DNA of 64,000 nucleotides from Rhynochetos jubatus (GCA_027574665.1 CM050656.1:14707501-14771500); one strand, 5' to 3'; shown: positions 1-9,815, counted from the first letter of the stretch. Numbers and translations are program-made. Notes: generated by a model not told the origin, from the letters alone.

Positions 1-1440
1 ACCATTATTTCTGACTTCTAATAAACTCATTTCTATGAAACTCACTTCTAGCCAGATAAAATAAATGTTTATTTTGCTCCCACACAAAGTGCAGTATTAG
101 CCTGGGAAGCTGTTGTCCTGCCTGGTAGGTTCTGCCCCCATCTTGTTCCCGTTCTTTGCCTGTGTGAATATAGGTGAGAATCTGCAGTGAATTGAACCAG
201 AGAAGTGAGGGCTTAAGGCGAAAAGGAAAAGGTAGAGGGACACAAGGGAAGATTTTTTTATTTACCCACAACATTTCCTCACTCTTCATTTCCATGTGTT
301 GTGTGCACATGGAAAAGGCAACATCTGAGTGGGAGGAAGGCTATGGTCAGTAGCTGATTAACTATCCATGCTAGTATGAAATCACGTGCTTTTCAAGCCT
401 GATGTTCTGTCTCTGCGCACAGACAGAATTTCACTGCTTTTGGCTTGTCTCCTAAAGGCCAAGACTATGTCTGAACTCAGACAGTACTAAATAATCTCTC
501 CTTGTTTTTGGCATGGAGCCAAGAGAATGACTTGATCTGTGCCAGTTCAGATGACTTGATTTTCTCCAACAGCCTCCTGTGAGATAGGAGCCTGTCTTTT
601 TTTCCCAAATAGCGCTTTAGGTAGCATACTAGCATGTGAAAGCTCTGTGCTGATGCCCTCAAAGCTACTCAGCTCCATGTTTCACAAAAATATTTTCCCA
701 TGTCAGCATGGCACTGAATTCAATGCTGTATAGCCACTCATCCTTTAAGAAGGCTGATTAGCTCTGATGCAGTATTGTGCTGCTGTAATGCCTGCTTTCC
801 AAACTAGGGCATCCACTGTTTGAAATACCAGCACCAAACTCCCCTTATTCAGTACAGACTGGCATTGAGAACTTCTGTGGAGAGAGCTATGGGCTGTGTA
901 GATGTATACAAGCAGATATGTGTGAAAGCTTGCCTACTGGAGGCACTTCCCACATAAAGACAGCAGTGATGTTTGATTTCCAGGACAAATTTGTGCCAGG
1001 AGTCTAATAAAATAAAACTTCAATCATTAATGATAAGGCTAATAATAATGTTAGTGAGTATGGTTGTGTAATTCCTCCATTATTAATACTTCTTCAGTTT
1101 TCAAAACTCACCAAAGTTAAATATTATCTTTCAAGGTAAATACAATGTTTTTGCATGTGGAATCAAAATTTTATTGGAAGAAAAGATTCTTCTCCTGTAG
1201 CCATAAACTGAAAAATCTGTACTTACAGTTAACAAAATGTTTCATTTGTGTTTCAATCAATACCAACATTTTCATGAGAATCATGACTAACAAATCATTT
1301 CTTCTTTAAACATACTTTGTAAAAGTGAACAAAAGTAATGATTATGTTTTGCCCACCATTGTAATGCTTAAGTACCTAAGCAATGAGAAAGCAAAAAATG
1401 TATTTATAACTTAAACTACATGTTGAACCTCAGTGGCATT
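1..1440. other. Noncoding single-copy DNA, nothing recognised
   Basis: I see no gene, RNA gene or recognisable mobile element here. A minus-strand open frame of about 100 codons begins at the left edge (5-310), but it has no domain, no splice context and a composition expected by chance. The DNA becomes steadily more AT-rich after about 1000. Confidence 0.6.
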
Positions 1441-1578
1441 TACTGATTACTGTAATTGAAAGTTCTTTGTAGAGCATAAATTTACAAAATGAACTTTTAA
1501 AGATTGTACTATAAAATAACTTCCTTATTGAAGATAAATAAACATCTATTATATGTTCTCTACTTATTATTACTGCAG

Positions 1579-1872
1579 AACATAACATGTATTCCATACA
1601 TGATGACTGATAGGAATAGTTCTACTTTCACCATTTACAATAAAAACGGAGATGACCAGACATATTCCTTTTCCCCGGAATACTGAAATGTGGCTTTCAT
1701 CATTGCTGCTGGGCCATTCCTTATCCTAGCTGCAAATTCAGTCAAATGTTGAAAGTGTACCCTCCAACCATTTAAGATGCAGGCCCAACTACAACTTTAC
1801 TATGCTTATCAGAAGGAAATCCGGAGAACATTTAAAATGAAAAATTCTTGCCAACATCCTGAGCATATCTAA
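1579..1872 (+). pseudogene. Exon-like segment of an unrecognised membrane protein, probably decayed
   Basis: I do not recognise the gene. A pyrimidine-rich stretch ending in CTGCAG (AG at 1577-1578) looks like a splice acceptor. From 1579 one frame runs to a TAA at 1870-1872 and is interrupted only by TGA codons at 1684-1686 and 1750-1752. The first part (about 35 codons) carries two N-glycosylation sequons (NIT, NSS) and ends ...YSFSPEY. After the first TGA the same frame reads a clean hydrophobic helix (VAFIIAAGPFLILAANSV). A Cys/Lys stop-transfer edge (KC, TGA, KC) and a basic, polar tail of about 38 residues follow. An extracellular stub, helix and cytoplasmic tail suit the last exon of a membrane protein, for example the fourth helix of a tetraspan protein. 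The continuity across both TGAs suggests decay, the first perhaps from a Trp codon. Alternatives are a real terminal exon stopping at 1684, with an AATAAA at 2058-2063 as its polyadenylation signal, or chance. Confidence 0.4.
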
Positions 1873-2579
1873 TTTTAAATTTTAGGCATGAAATAAGAAT
1901 TAAAGGATGTCAGAGCACAAGTCACAGTACAACACTAAAATAATCTAGGAGAGGATGCTCCATTTGCTAAACAAGCTGTTTCTCATTGATAAACTTTGAG
2001 AAAGTCAGTTCCACTTCGGCATGCACAAGAAGAATATACATAAAACTTTTAACTTACAATAAAAGTGCCATGTAAAAAGTTATTCAGCTCAGCAGGAACC
2101 AAATGTAGGATTTATGCATTATGCATAGTTGCTGGTGGTTATTTGGTTTAATTGGTAACTGAATATGAATGGCAATGGGACTTCCTAAGTTTAATGAAAA
2201 CAAGACCTGAATAAATCACCTTACTGCCTGGCCTGTGTCTTAAAGACTTCTATCTGCAGTTAGCACCTACCATCATGCAGACCTGTGCTGAACATTAAAA
2301 TCAGTGATACTCAGTACAGTCACAGGGGTCACATGAAGAGAGCACATGAAGAGATTAAGGGTTAATTTACCTTCTAGGTGATTGTTTAACCCCTATTAGT
2401 TTATTAGGTGGAGTTTCAGTCTTACTTATGATAGAGAAATGAGGAAGTACCTTTATCTTACTTTATGCATAGCCTTGATCCCCTAATCCACCCTTTGCCA
2501 TCATCACTACACTAACTGACTTGCTTGTGTAATTTCATCATTATACATAAAAAGCAAGAGGTGGCCATACTTTTCTGTT
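1873..2579. other. Noncoding DNA between exon-like segment and CR1 copy A
   Basis: AT-rich single-copy sequence. It holds an AATAAA hexamer at 2058-2063, a POU-like palindrome at 2113-2127 and a short tandem duplication (CACATGAAGAGA twice, starting at 2330 and 2343, 13-bp period). No reading frame or known repeat was seen. Confidence 0.5.
2113..2127. promoter_or_regulatory. POU-type palindrome TATGCAT-T-ATGCATA
   Basis: A perfect 15-bp palindrome with 7-bp arms and a one-base centre contains two ATGCAT half-sites. Paired ATGCAT half-sites with a short spacer are the known MORE-type dimer site of POU/octamer factors. That the site is used is inference only; a single 15-bp palindrome can arise by chance in AT-rich DNA. 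Confidence 0.3.
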
Positions 2580-3692
2580 CCCCAGGAGAGCACCTGGGGA
2601 GCAAGACAAGGGGATTCCAGCTGCTCCAGTCAGCAAGCCAGCTTCGTCCTGGGCCCATCTTAAATGCCTCTATGTGAACACACAGAGCATGGTAAGAGGT
2701 GTTAGAGACATGTGCATGCCTTCAGGGCTATGACCTCATTGGCATTACAGATATATGGTGGGATGCTATGTGATGTGGGTTCGAAAGCTATGGCTGGAGT
2801 CTCAGAATGGAAGGATACAGACTTTTCAGGAAGGACAGGCAGGGGAGATGTGGAGGGGGGTTGCTTTCTATGTCAGAGACCATCTGGAGTGTGTGGAACT
2901 CCACCTGGGGAGGGATGAGGAGCTGACCAAGAGCTTATGGATCAGGATTAAAGGGAGGGCAGGGAGAGGGGAGCCAGTAGTAGGGGATTGCTACAGGCCA
3001 TCTGGCCAGGCTGAGCAAGTGGATGACGCCCTCTATGAGCAGATTGCAGCAGCCTCACAGTCACAAACCCTGGTCCTCATGGAGGACTTCAACTACCCTG
3101 ATTTCTGTTAAAGGGACAACACAGAAAGGCACAAGCAAGCCAGGAGGTTCCTGGAGTGTGCTGATGACAGCTTCCTTATCCAAGTGATGGAGGAGCCGAC
3201 GAGGAGGAGTGCCATGCTGGACCTTGTTCTCACCAACAGGGAGGGGCTGGTGGGAAATGTGAAGCCCAAGGGCAGCCTTGGCTGCAGTGACCATGAAATG
3301 GTGAAGTTTGAGATCCTTAGAGCAGTGGGGAGGGTGCACAGCAAGCTCACTACCCTGGGCTTCAGGAGAGGAGACTTTGGCCTCTTGATGGAACTGACTG
3401 GCAGAGTTCCATGGGATGAAGCCCTGGGTGGAAGAGGGAACCAAGAAAGCTGGCGAGTATTCAAGGATCTTCTCCTCCCGGCTCAGGAGCTGTGCATCCC
3501 AATGAAGAGGAAATCAGGTAAAAATGGCAGGAGGCCTGAGTGGATGAACAAGCTGCACCAGGACAGACTGAAGTGCAAAAAGGAAGCCTACAGTGGATGT
3601 AAGCAGGGACAAGGAGACTGCAAGGATTACAGGGAAGTTGTCCAAGAATTCAGGGATCAGGTTAGGAAATCTAAAGCCCTGATAGATCATTA
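2580..3692 (+). mobile_element. CR1 LINE copy A, endonuclease half only (3' truncated)
   Basis: A CR1 non-LTR retrotransposon fragment. It starts in the leader to ORF2 (about 2580-2690, including the region that encodes the NTQSM-like start), runs through the APE-type endonuclease and stops in the linker before the reverse transcriptase at KALIDH, where unrelated AT-rich DNA begins. The 3' half, 3' UTR and terminal repeats are missing. This is unusual because CR1 copies normally lose their 5' end at insertion and keep the 3' end, so the break probably reflects a later deletion or rearrangement. The 5' limit is approximate. Confidence 0.9.
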
Positions 3693-3693
3693 A
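2723..3693 (+). pseudogene. CR1 ORF2 endonuclease domain, broken
   Basis: Remains of the CR1 ORF2 polyprotein, which nicks target DNA and reverse transcribes the element RNA. The first frame (from 2723) reads QGYDLIGITDIWWDAM. That is the ITETWW endonuclease motif with the usual Glu replaced by Asp. A TGA follows that peptide, and a frameshift near the G run at about 2850-2858 moves the sense into the frame of 2755-3693. There the peptide RGVAFYVRD, the linker GRAGRGEPVVGDCYRPSG, the motif EDFNYPD (family GDFN), the block RRSAMLDLVLTNREGLVGNV and the catalytic-type SDHEMV motif follow in family order. A TAA at 3109-3111 replaces the Trp codon expected after DFC. It is the only stop in that frame until the break at about 3693. 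The copy cannot make a working protein. Confidence 0.88.
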
Positions 3694-4355
3694 ATTTAAA
3701 TTTACCTAAGTATTTCTGAGGACTCAATTTATCATGCTGAACTCTTTTCTTTACCTTTGCAGGAGTTTTACTATTAGAGTACTTTACTAGTGAAAGTGTT
3801 ATTTAGTTTATCTGAGATAAAAATAACTAGTCTCTATGTATTTCATTTTACCATTTTTCAGGCTGAGTTTTTCTTTGAGTTTCAGGTTTATATTAATTAA
3901 AGAAAAATTAACTAAAATTGGTAACTTTTATATGACTGTACATCAAAACATGTTTCTGGTGATTTTTGACCACACTATAAACCACTCAGCTTTGTGTTAA
4001 GTTATTCCCACAGTCCTTTGAAGACCTTGAAAACATTTTTATGAATATGATCTGAATCACAAGTTTCTAATTAAAATCCTTCCCTGTGTTAAAAGCTCCA
4101 GAATTTACTGTTTTGTTTAATCAATTAATGAAGACTCTTATTATGTGTGGGTTTGTGCTGCTTCCAGCTTGTCTATCTCATGCGGTGGTTTTCTGTCTTT
4201 CTGAACAGGATCTACTTGATCTGGCCTAGATCCCTTCATAACATCTAGGAAGACATTCACAATAGGCTGACCTTTCTTAGTTGTCTTCTCTTGATCCTTT
4301 AAGCTGCAGGCATGCCAAAACCCAATGAAAGCTACTAATCAAAGTTATTGACTTC
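3693..4355. other. Noncoding DNA, nothing recognised
   Basis: AT-rich sequence directly after the abrupt end of CR1 copy A. I found no continuation of the LINE, no poly(A)-like or ATTCTGTG-like terminus, and no reading frame of note. Confidence 0.5.
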
Positions 4356-4445
4356 TGAGCATTTCACAGCCATTCAAAGTTTTATCCCCCAACAACCGTA
4401 TGAGTAAGGAAGGAACTATTATGTTGCTTCAGAAATGGGACAGTG
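4356..4445 (-). repeat. MIR SINE fragment (3' half), degraded
   Basis: The plus strand reads as the reverse complement of the MIR 3' half: a cattle-brand-like series of CATTTCACAGCC, then CCAACAACCGTATGAG, GGAACTATTATG and CAGAAATGGGACA. MIR antisense normally reads AACAACCCTATGAGGTAGGTACTATTATTATCCCC and then a segment about a diluted oligo-A core. Divergence is high, as expected for an element that stopped moving before modern amniote orders split. Confidence 0.5.
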
Positions 4446-4515
4446 GGTCACTGCAAATGCATGTATTCTGTTAAGTTTATTTGTTGTCTATTTTGCACCA
4501 GGACCCTAATCCTCT

Positions 4516-4549
4516 CTAGCATATGTGTCTTTGTTGACATATATGCTAG
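4516..4549. repeat. Inverted repeat / hairpin, 14-bp stem, 6-base loop
   Basis: The left arm CTAGCATATGTGTC (4516-4529) and right arm GACATATATGCTAG (4536-4549) pair along all 14 positions. Thirteen pairs are Watson-Crick and one is G:T (4525 with 4540); the loop is TTTGTT. Pairing stops outside the arms. It is too short to be a typical microRNA precursor and shows no target-site duplication, so its origin is unclear. Confidence 0.75.
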
Positions 4550-5399
4550 TATTAAAGCTCCGGTCCAGCTTGGATCAAGCAGTCCATTCAGCACGGTTGC
4601 CAGGCATGGTTCAGAGGTCAGTCTACCAGATTATCTACCCACTATACAGTGTAGGTATGAGCTGTGCCATATTTGCCATTCTTAGGGAACTTGATTCCTG
4701 AAATAATGTCTTCACAGGCTTTGCTCTCATGCCAGCTGAGTCACAGAGGAGTGTATAGAGAAGACCTGTATTGCCAGGTAAAGGATAATGAGATAGTTAC
4801 AACAGCATGACAAATTCCTGCTGATATGCAGTAAAGACACAGTCGACCTTAAGCATTCTTTATGTAGGGCATGAAAACTTGAGTAGCATGGATATGAGCC
4901 AGGCCACCACATGGCCAAGGGATCAGTAGGGTGGATTTATCCAAGAACAGATGTAGCCAGAGAGATTAATAGTAAAGTCCAAAGGAGTTAGGTACTATAT
5001 TTAACTTGAAAGAGTAACAATAAATTACACATCCAAGACCAAAATTAAAGACATCATCCCTCTGAACATGTCTTCTCCAGAGTCAGAATTACACTCTTTT
5101 TATTTCTGTTTTTATGAAAGTGGTATTGGACTCAATAACCAAGTTATCTTTGCAGTGATTGCTGTTTCCTATGTCCCAAATTGTATGGTTATGCACAATT
5201 GTGTAGTGGATAGAGAGATGTTCAAGCTAACTCTCACATAGGCCAGTGCTAGTCTTCAAGTACTAGAAATATTTGTATTTTTCCTTCACATCGGTTATCT
5301 CAGCTTTCCATTGCTACATTAGTGAATAGTTGATTTAAAGAAATTTTACACTTCTAGTTGGCTTTCCAGCCACACATCATAAAGTAGTTTTCAAAAGAT
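4550..5399. other. Noncoding DNA, nothing recognised
   Basis: Mixed-composition single-copy DNA. I see no gene or named repeat between the hairpin and the next MIR fragment. Confidence 0.5.
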
Positions 5400-5535
5400 A
5401 CTCATAATGAGTGTTTTACAGATTGAGAAACTGAGTCCAGGCAAGTAATTTATTCAAAATTATGCAGTCTGGGATAGAACACAGGTTTCCTGACTCACAG
5501 TTCATTGCTCAAAGCACTGTGTAATGCTAAGTTAC
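5400..5535 (-). repeat. MIR SINE, core and tRNA-related part
   Basis: This is the clearest MIR in the window. On the plus strand it reads TTTTACAGATTGAGAAACTGAG, then a CAGGCAAGTAATTTATTCAAAATTATGCAG-like stretch (family: AAGTAACTTGCCCAAGGTCACACAG), then GGGATAGAACACAGGTTTCCTGACTC and AAAGCACTGTGTAATGCT. These segments are in the order of an antisense MIR, from the conserved core to the B-box side. It is a very old insertion. Confidence 0.75.
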
Positions 5536-6494
5536 TTATAGGATACCTTTAGATGGCAGAAAGGAACCAGAGAATAGCATCTCCTCCTACTATTCATGTG
5601 CAATGTGTGCAGTCAGACTCTCCATTTTCTCATTCCTCAGGGGGTCCATCATCTCTCACCTCTTGTTTGGCAGACCCTACACTAAGTAATGCTGCACAGG
5701 GTTAAGAGAAAAAGGGGAAAGAACTAGAGAGAACGGGAGGCAGCTGTGCTGCAAAAGGGGGCTATAGCAGTCCTTTTTAGTCTACAATGTGTTTAGCATT
5801 CACACTTTACATTTTAGAAAGAAATTTTACCGTGTCTATCACATAGACACCACAGGCAGAGAAACCAAGGGAAAAATAATAATTAAAAATGCTTCTTCCT
5901 CAGGACATGGCTGAGTCTGGGTTTCATTTTAATTTATTTTGGCAATTTACTTTTTCCTGCAAGTATTCCTTTATTATTTATAATGTATGAATTCAATCCG
6001 TGAACCCTCTTCCTCAAATTTCAGCCTCACTTACACCTTGAATCAAGTCACTCATATCCAGCATTTACAATTTGCCAGTTAGCAACAGTATGAATAATGG
6101 CAGTGATTGTTGACAAAGAAATTCCTTTTGGAAGGAATGTTGAAAGGACACTTTTCTAAGGGAAAACATGGGAAAGATATCAATACCGGTCCTAACTATT
6201 CACCACCTCAGATATTTTGAACTATTCTAAAGATGCTTTTTATACCTTTATGTTCTAATATACCACTCAAAGGCAGAGCAGACTAAGAAGTTGTAAGTGG
6301 AAATTTGATGGGAGATTTTTAATGGGTGTAGCTTAAAGACATTATACTGTAAATTCACATTCTACCTGACATCATGAACATCATTGTACCTCTAAGCATT
6401 AAATGGCAGGGCTTCACATACACAGGAACTCTGCTCTCTGTCACCTTAGGTTGCTCTGTAGACTACATTTTAGAGCTTTAGAGACCTTTTTTCA
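5536..6494. other. Noncoding DNA, nothing recognised
   Basis: No gene or named repeat seen. The stretch around 5700-5770 is purine-rich (AGAGAAAAAGGGGAAAG) but not a repeat array. Confidence 0.5.
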
Positions 6495-6504
6495 TTTCTT
6501 TTCT

Positions 6505-6536
<32 letters not shown>

Positions 6537-6537
6537 T
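6495..6537. repeat. Pyrimidine tract, (TTTTC)n followed by T18
   Basis: Forty-three consecutive pyrimidines: a degenerate TTTTC microsatellite followed by an 18-base T run (6520-6537). It lies directly upstream of ATAG, so it would be read as a splice-acceptor-like tract on the plus strand. The open frame crossing it (6403-6702) is an artefact of the tract. Confidence 0.9.
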
Positions 6538-7639
6538 ATAGTTGTGACAGAGTTCACCCAACAAATAGCTTCAAATAATAATTTGTATGGGTTGACAAGG
6601 GCTGTCCATAAGAAACAGAAAGTAGTATTATTGAATCAAGCTTGGATTAACTCCATAGATGAACACAGACCAGAGAGAAATTATTTTCCTATTACATTTT
6701 GATTAGTTGTGGTTGTCTCCAATTTGTAATTTACCTTTTAAGAGAGTCTGGATTTCTCTCTGGGAGCCTCCCTACCAACATTTGCCTCAGCATTGTCAGT
6801 GGAGTACTGAGGTCCCAGCCAAAGAATGATTTTGCTTGTGACTGGTGAAATCATTAAGATGGGATCCAAACTTGGAGGAATTGGAAATGAGGAAGAAACT
6901 CATGCTGGATGTTTGGACCAAGACACTGGTATGGGTATAGGAAGCACCTAAAGGAGATCAGGTTTTATGACAGAATTTGCTCCAAGTGCTTTTTATATAA
7001 AGTGTATAGTGTTGGTCTATCCCACTTTATAAAAGTACTTCATTTTATGAAATGCAAATTAAAATTCTATTACATACATCTGAGAATATCTCATCCACAT
7101 AACTTTACAGTTACCAAAAAAGCTGACTACTAACATAATTCCCAAGTGGATGTTGCTCTTTTATTCCGGCCATGATTGAAAAAATTTAAAAAAAACCCAA
7201 ACCCCAAAATTTAAAACTTTTTTTAATAACCTCTTTTAATTTTAATTCAATGATATCCTAATATATTCTTTCCATTGCAAATGCAGAAGCTGTTCCTTCT
7301 CTCAAAGTAATTTAATAATTATATATAATATTCAACAAGCTTTTAAAGTTTTAAACCACTGAGAGAGATAGAAAGAAAAGCATGTTGTTTCTAGATTTAT
7401 GGTATGTACTTATTTACTGCTTACTAGAGTAGGAATTTGAACCTATTCTCTGTTTTCTGTCAGAGTGTTCTCCCCTCCTTTGGCTGTTTTGCCATCCTCC
7501 TGCTGGCTACCCTTCGTTCTGCCTGGGCAATAGACAAACTAGTCCATCAGATGAGGAACTCATTCAACAGCAGGCACTGAAGACCATCCCACATGTATTC
7601 TCCCTGCTCAGAACAGAGCTCAGACCACTCAGACAGAAC
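6538..7639. other. Noncoding DNA, nothing recognised
   Basis: No gene is visible. An A-rich patch at about 7166-7212 contains the word AAATTTAAAA twice, flanking AACCCAAACCCC. The composition turns more GC-rich from about 7440, before the recognisable CR1 copy B. Confidence 0.45.
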
Positions 7640-7869
7640 TGAACATTTTTTTCTCACTCGGCAAGGAATGGAGGAGCAGCAACATTAACTTCCACGGCTG
7701 GGCACTAGATTGAGGTGAAATGGGGGTTTCTGGAGCCAGGGTCACACGAGGAAGGGCAGAGCTCCCCGCTACGAGCCAGCCGCCCTTGTGAGCGAGGCTG
7801 ACATTGCGGCATGGGCGCTGCTGGAAGCAACCGCAGGTCTAAACAGCCCTAGCAAGCACTGCGAGCAGG

Positions 7870-8313
7870 GTGGGCAAACAGGGTGAGGGACATCGGTCAG
7901 TGAGTGGCACGGCAGGGTGTGCAGGGAGGGGCCTGCAACCTGCCTGTTGGTCTACACAAGAAGTGATCAAGATACTGCCAAAATGGTGGGCACTTGCGTC
8001 AGAGCTAAAACCAATGCTCCTACATGGAAAGCCCCTCAGGTGTCTGCATCCTGCAGACACCCAAAAATTATGTGCCCGAGTTATCTTTTCCTCCACTTTT
8101 ACCAGTTAGAGGAAAGGGAGCAGACAGAAATGGATGGATAATGTGTATCAACACCTGGCTATGTGGCCGGAGCCATTGTGAGGGTTTTAGCTTTTATGAC
8201 AATGCTTTGATGAATATGGCCTGTTAGAGAGGGATGGGATCCACCTGTTTAGAAGAGGCAAAGGAACGTTTGGCAGCAGGCTGGTCAACTTAGTGAGGCA
8301 GGCTTTAAACTGA
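7870..8313 (+). pseudogene. CR1 ORF1, C-terminal esterase-like part, frameshifted
   Basis: CR1 ORF1 proteins bind element RNA and, in several lineages, carry an SGNH-type esterase domain. Near the end of this region the frame 8024-8227 reads INTWLCGRSHCEGFSFYDN. The sense then moves by one base to YGLLERDGIHLFRRGKG (the DGIHL word at about 8233-8247), continuing GSRLVNLVRQALN to a TGA at 8311-8313. The D-x-x-H pattern near the C-terminus is where SGNH enzymes place their catalytic Asp/His pair; assigning it here is from family knowledge. The more N-terminal part, from about 7870 to 8110, is open in one frame but I cannot align it with confidence. Broken and not functional. Confidence 0.6.
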
Positions 8314-8539
8314 AGGTCTTGGGTGTTGGGGTTCAAGATGGCAATGCTTACGCCATTATATCCAACTGGGAAATAAGCAGGGCCAACCAGAACAGTGACA
8401 AATGTTCCTTAGCTGACTCCCAAGATGAAATTCAGAAGACCAACCACTTCTAGGGTGTGTATGGTTGTGGTGGATCCTCTTGCACCCCTCCAAGGAAATC
8501 TGCATGCTTGACTACCTCTCTGAAATGCCTGTAGACCAA

Positions 8540-9722
8540 TATACGCAGCATGGGGAATAAGCAAGAAGAACTAGAGGTGTGTGCACCATCTCACGGACCT
8601 GGAAAGTGATGGAACAGCTCATCCTGAATGTCATCCCTAAGCATGTAAAGGAAGAGAAGGTTATTGGGAGTAGTTAACATGGATTTACCAAGGGGAAATC
8701 ATGCCTGACCTATCTGATAGCCATCTATGACAGCATGGCTTGCTGGGTGGATGAGGGGAGAGCAGTGGATGTCGTTTACCTCAACTTCGGCAAGGCATTT
8801 GACACTGTCTCCCATAACATCCTCGTAGATAAGCTTAGAAGTGTGGGATAGATGAATGGACAATGAAGTGGATCGGGAATGGGTAGAATGGCAGAGCTCA
8901 GAGGTTTGTGATCAGGGGCACAGAATCTAGTTGGAGGCTGTGACTAGCAGTGTCAGAGGGACAGAGTGTCCCCTCAGCAAGTTTGCTGATGACACAAAAC
9001 TGTGAGGAGTGACTGCTACACCAGAAGGTTGTGCTGCAAGACCCGGACACACTAGAGAGTTGGATGAAGAGGAACCTACTGAAGTTCAACAAGGGCAATT
9101 GTGGGGTCCTGCACCTGCAGAATAATAATGGTATAATAACTGCAGAATAATAACAGATGGACTGTCAGTTGACACGAGCCAGCAATGTGTCCTTGTGGAC
9201 AAGAAGGTCAGTGGTATCTTGGGGGACATTAAAGATCATGGCCAGAAGGTCAAGGGAAGTGGTCCTCCCCCCTCTGCCCTACTGAGGCCTCATCTGGAGT
9301 ACTGTGTCCCCTTCTGTGCTCCCCACTTCAAGAAAGATAGGAAACTACTGAAGAGAGTCCAGCAGAAGGCTATGAAGATGATCAGGGGAATGGAACACCT
9401 CTCTGATGAGGAAAGGCTGAGAGAGCTGGGTCTGTTTAGCCTGGAGAAGACTGAAAGGGGATTTTATCAATGCTTATAAATATTTACAGGGTAGGTATCA
9501 AGAAGGTGGGAACAGACTCTTTTCAATGGTGCCCACCAACAAGACAAGGGGCAACAGGCACATATTGGAATGTGCAGAAAATTCCATCTCAACATGAGGA
9601 AAAACTTCTTCACTTTGAGGGTGCCAGAGCACTAGAATGGGCTGCCCAGAGAATTTGTGGAGTCTCTTTCTCTGGAGATATTCAAAACCTGACTGGATGC
9701 ATTCCTGTCCAACCTGCTCTAG
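8540..9722 (+). pseudogene. CR1 ORF2 with endonuclease deleted and reverse transcriptase broken
   Basis: The frame opens with IRSMGNKQEELEVCA (about 8541-8584), the N-terminal word of ORF2, then jumps to KVMEQLILNVIPKH of the reverse transcriptase. Nearly all of the endonuclease and the following linker are absent. The palm motif reads VVYLNFGKAFDTVSH where the family has YLDFSKAFD, so the catalytic Asp is Asn (codon 8783-8785). A second deletion removes the segment before the FADD box, which itself survives (8982-8993). Several stops and frame changes follow. The C-terminal region CAPHFKKDRKLLKRVQQKA to RELGLFSLEKTE (9319-9456) is well kept. The family's terminal peptide ends at TAG 9720-9722, after an in-frame TGA in the words KT-TGA-LDAF. 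Confidence 0.85.
9115..9152. repeat. Short duplication inside CR1 copy B
   Basis: CTGCAGAATAATA occurs at 9115-9127 and again at 9140-9152, a 25-bp period. It sits where CR1 ORF2 normally encodes a CTGCACCTGGGGAGG-like stretch, so it looks like a post-insertion slippage or duplication event. Confidence 0.8.
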
Positions 9723-9815
9723 ATGAACCTGCTTCATCAGAGAGGTTGGACTAGAGGATCTGAAAAGTTCCCTTCCAACCCCTAACATTTTGTGATACTT
9801 TATTCTGTGATTCTT

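Larger units (their letters stand above)
7640..9815 (+). mobile_element. CR1 LINE copy B, long but internally deleted, with 3' end
   Basis: A CR1 element with both ORFs represented. Recognisable landmarks in order: the end of ORF1 (up to 8313), the inter-ORF leader (about 8314-8539), the ORF2 start (about 8540-8584), a deletion junction at about 8585-8595, reverse transcriptase blocks (about 8600-8830), a second smaller deletion at about 8950-8965, the FADD block (8982-8993), the C-terminal domain and the 3' UTR. It ends with ATTTTGTGATACTTTATTCTGTG-like degenerate terminal repeats at about 9788-9812. The 5' limit is uncertain: the GC-rich sequence from about 7640 (perhaps 7440) would suit a CR1 5' region, but I cannot place it. 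Nearly all of the endonuclease and the first part of the reverse transcriptase are missing. Confidence 0.88.

Noticed and set aside
1504..1578. N-terminal part of the 60-codon frame that includes the exon-like segment
   Set aside because: This part is intron-like AT-rich sequence leading into a polypyrimidine tract. The protein-like signal begins only after the AG at 1578.
6403..6702. Plus-strand 99-codon open frame with a Phe-rich middle
   Set aside because: The Phe/Ser run is the translated pyrimidine microsatellite. There is no domain, splice or start context.
2580..9815. CR1 copies A and B as two halves of a single LINE split by rearrangement
   Set aside because: They look complementary (A has the endonuclease, B lacks it), but both contain the inter-ORF leader and the ORF2 start (about 2620-2690 in A, 8480-8584 in B) with subfamily-level differences. 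About 150 codons before the SLTS-like region are also missing from both. They are separate insertions.
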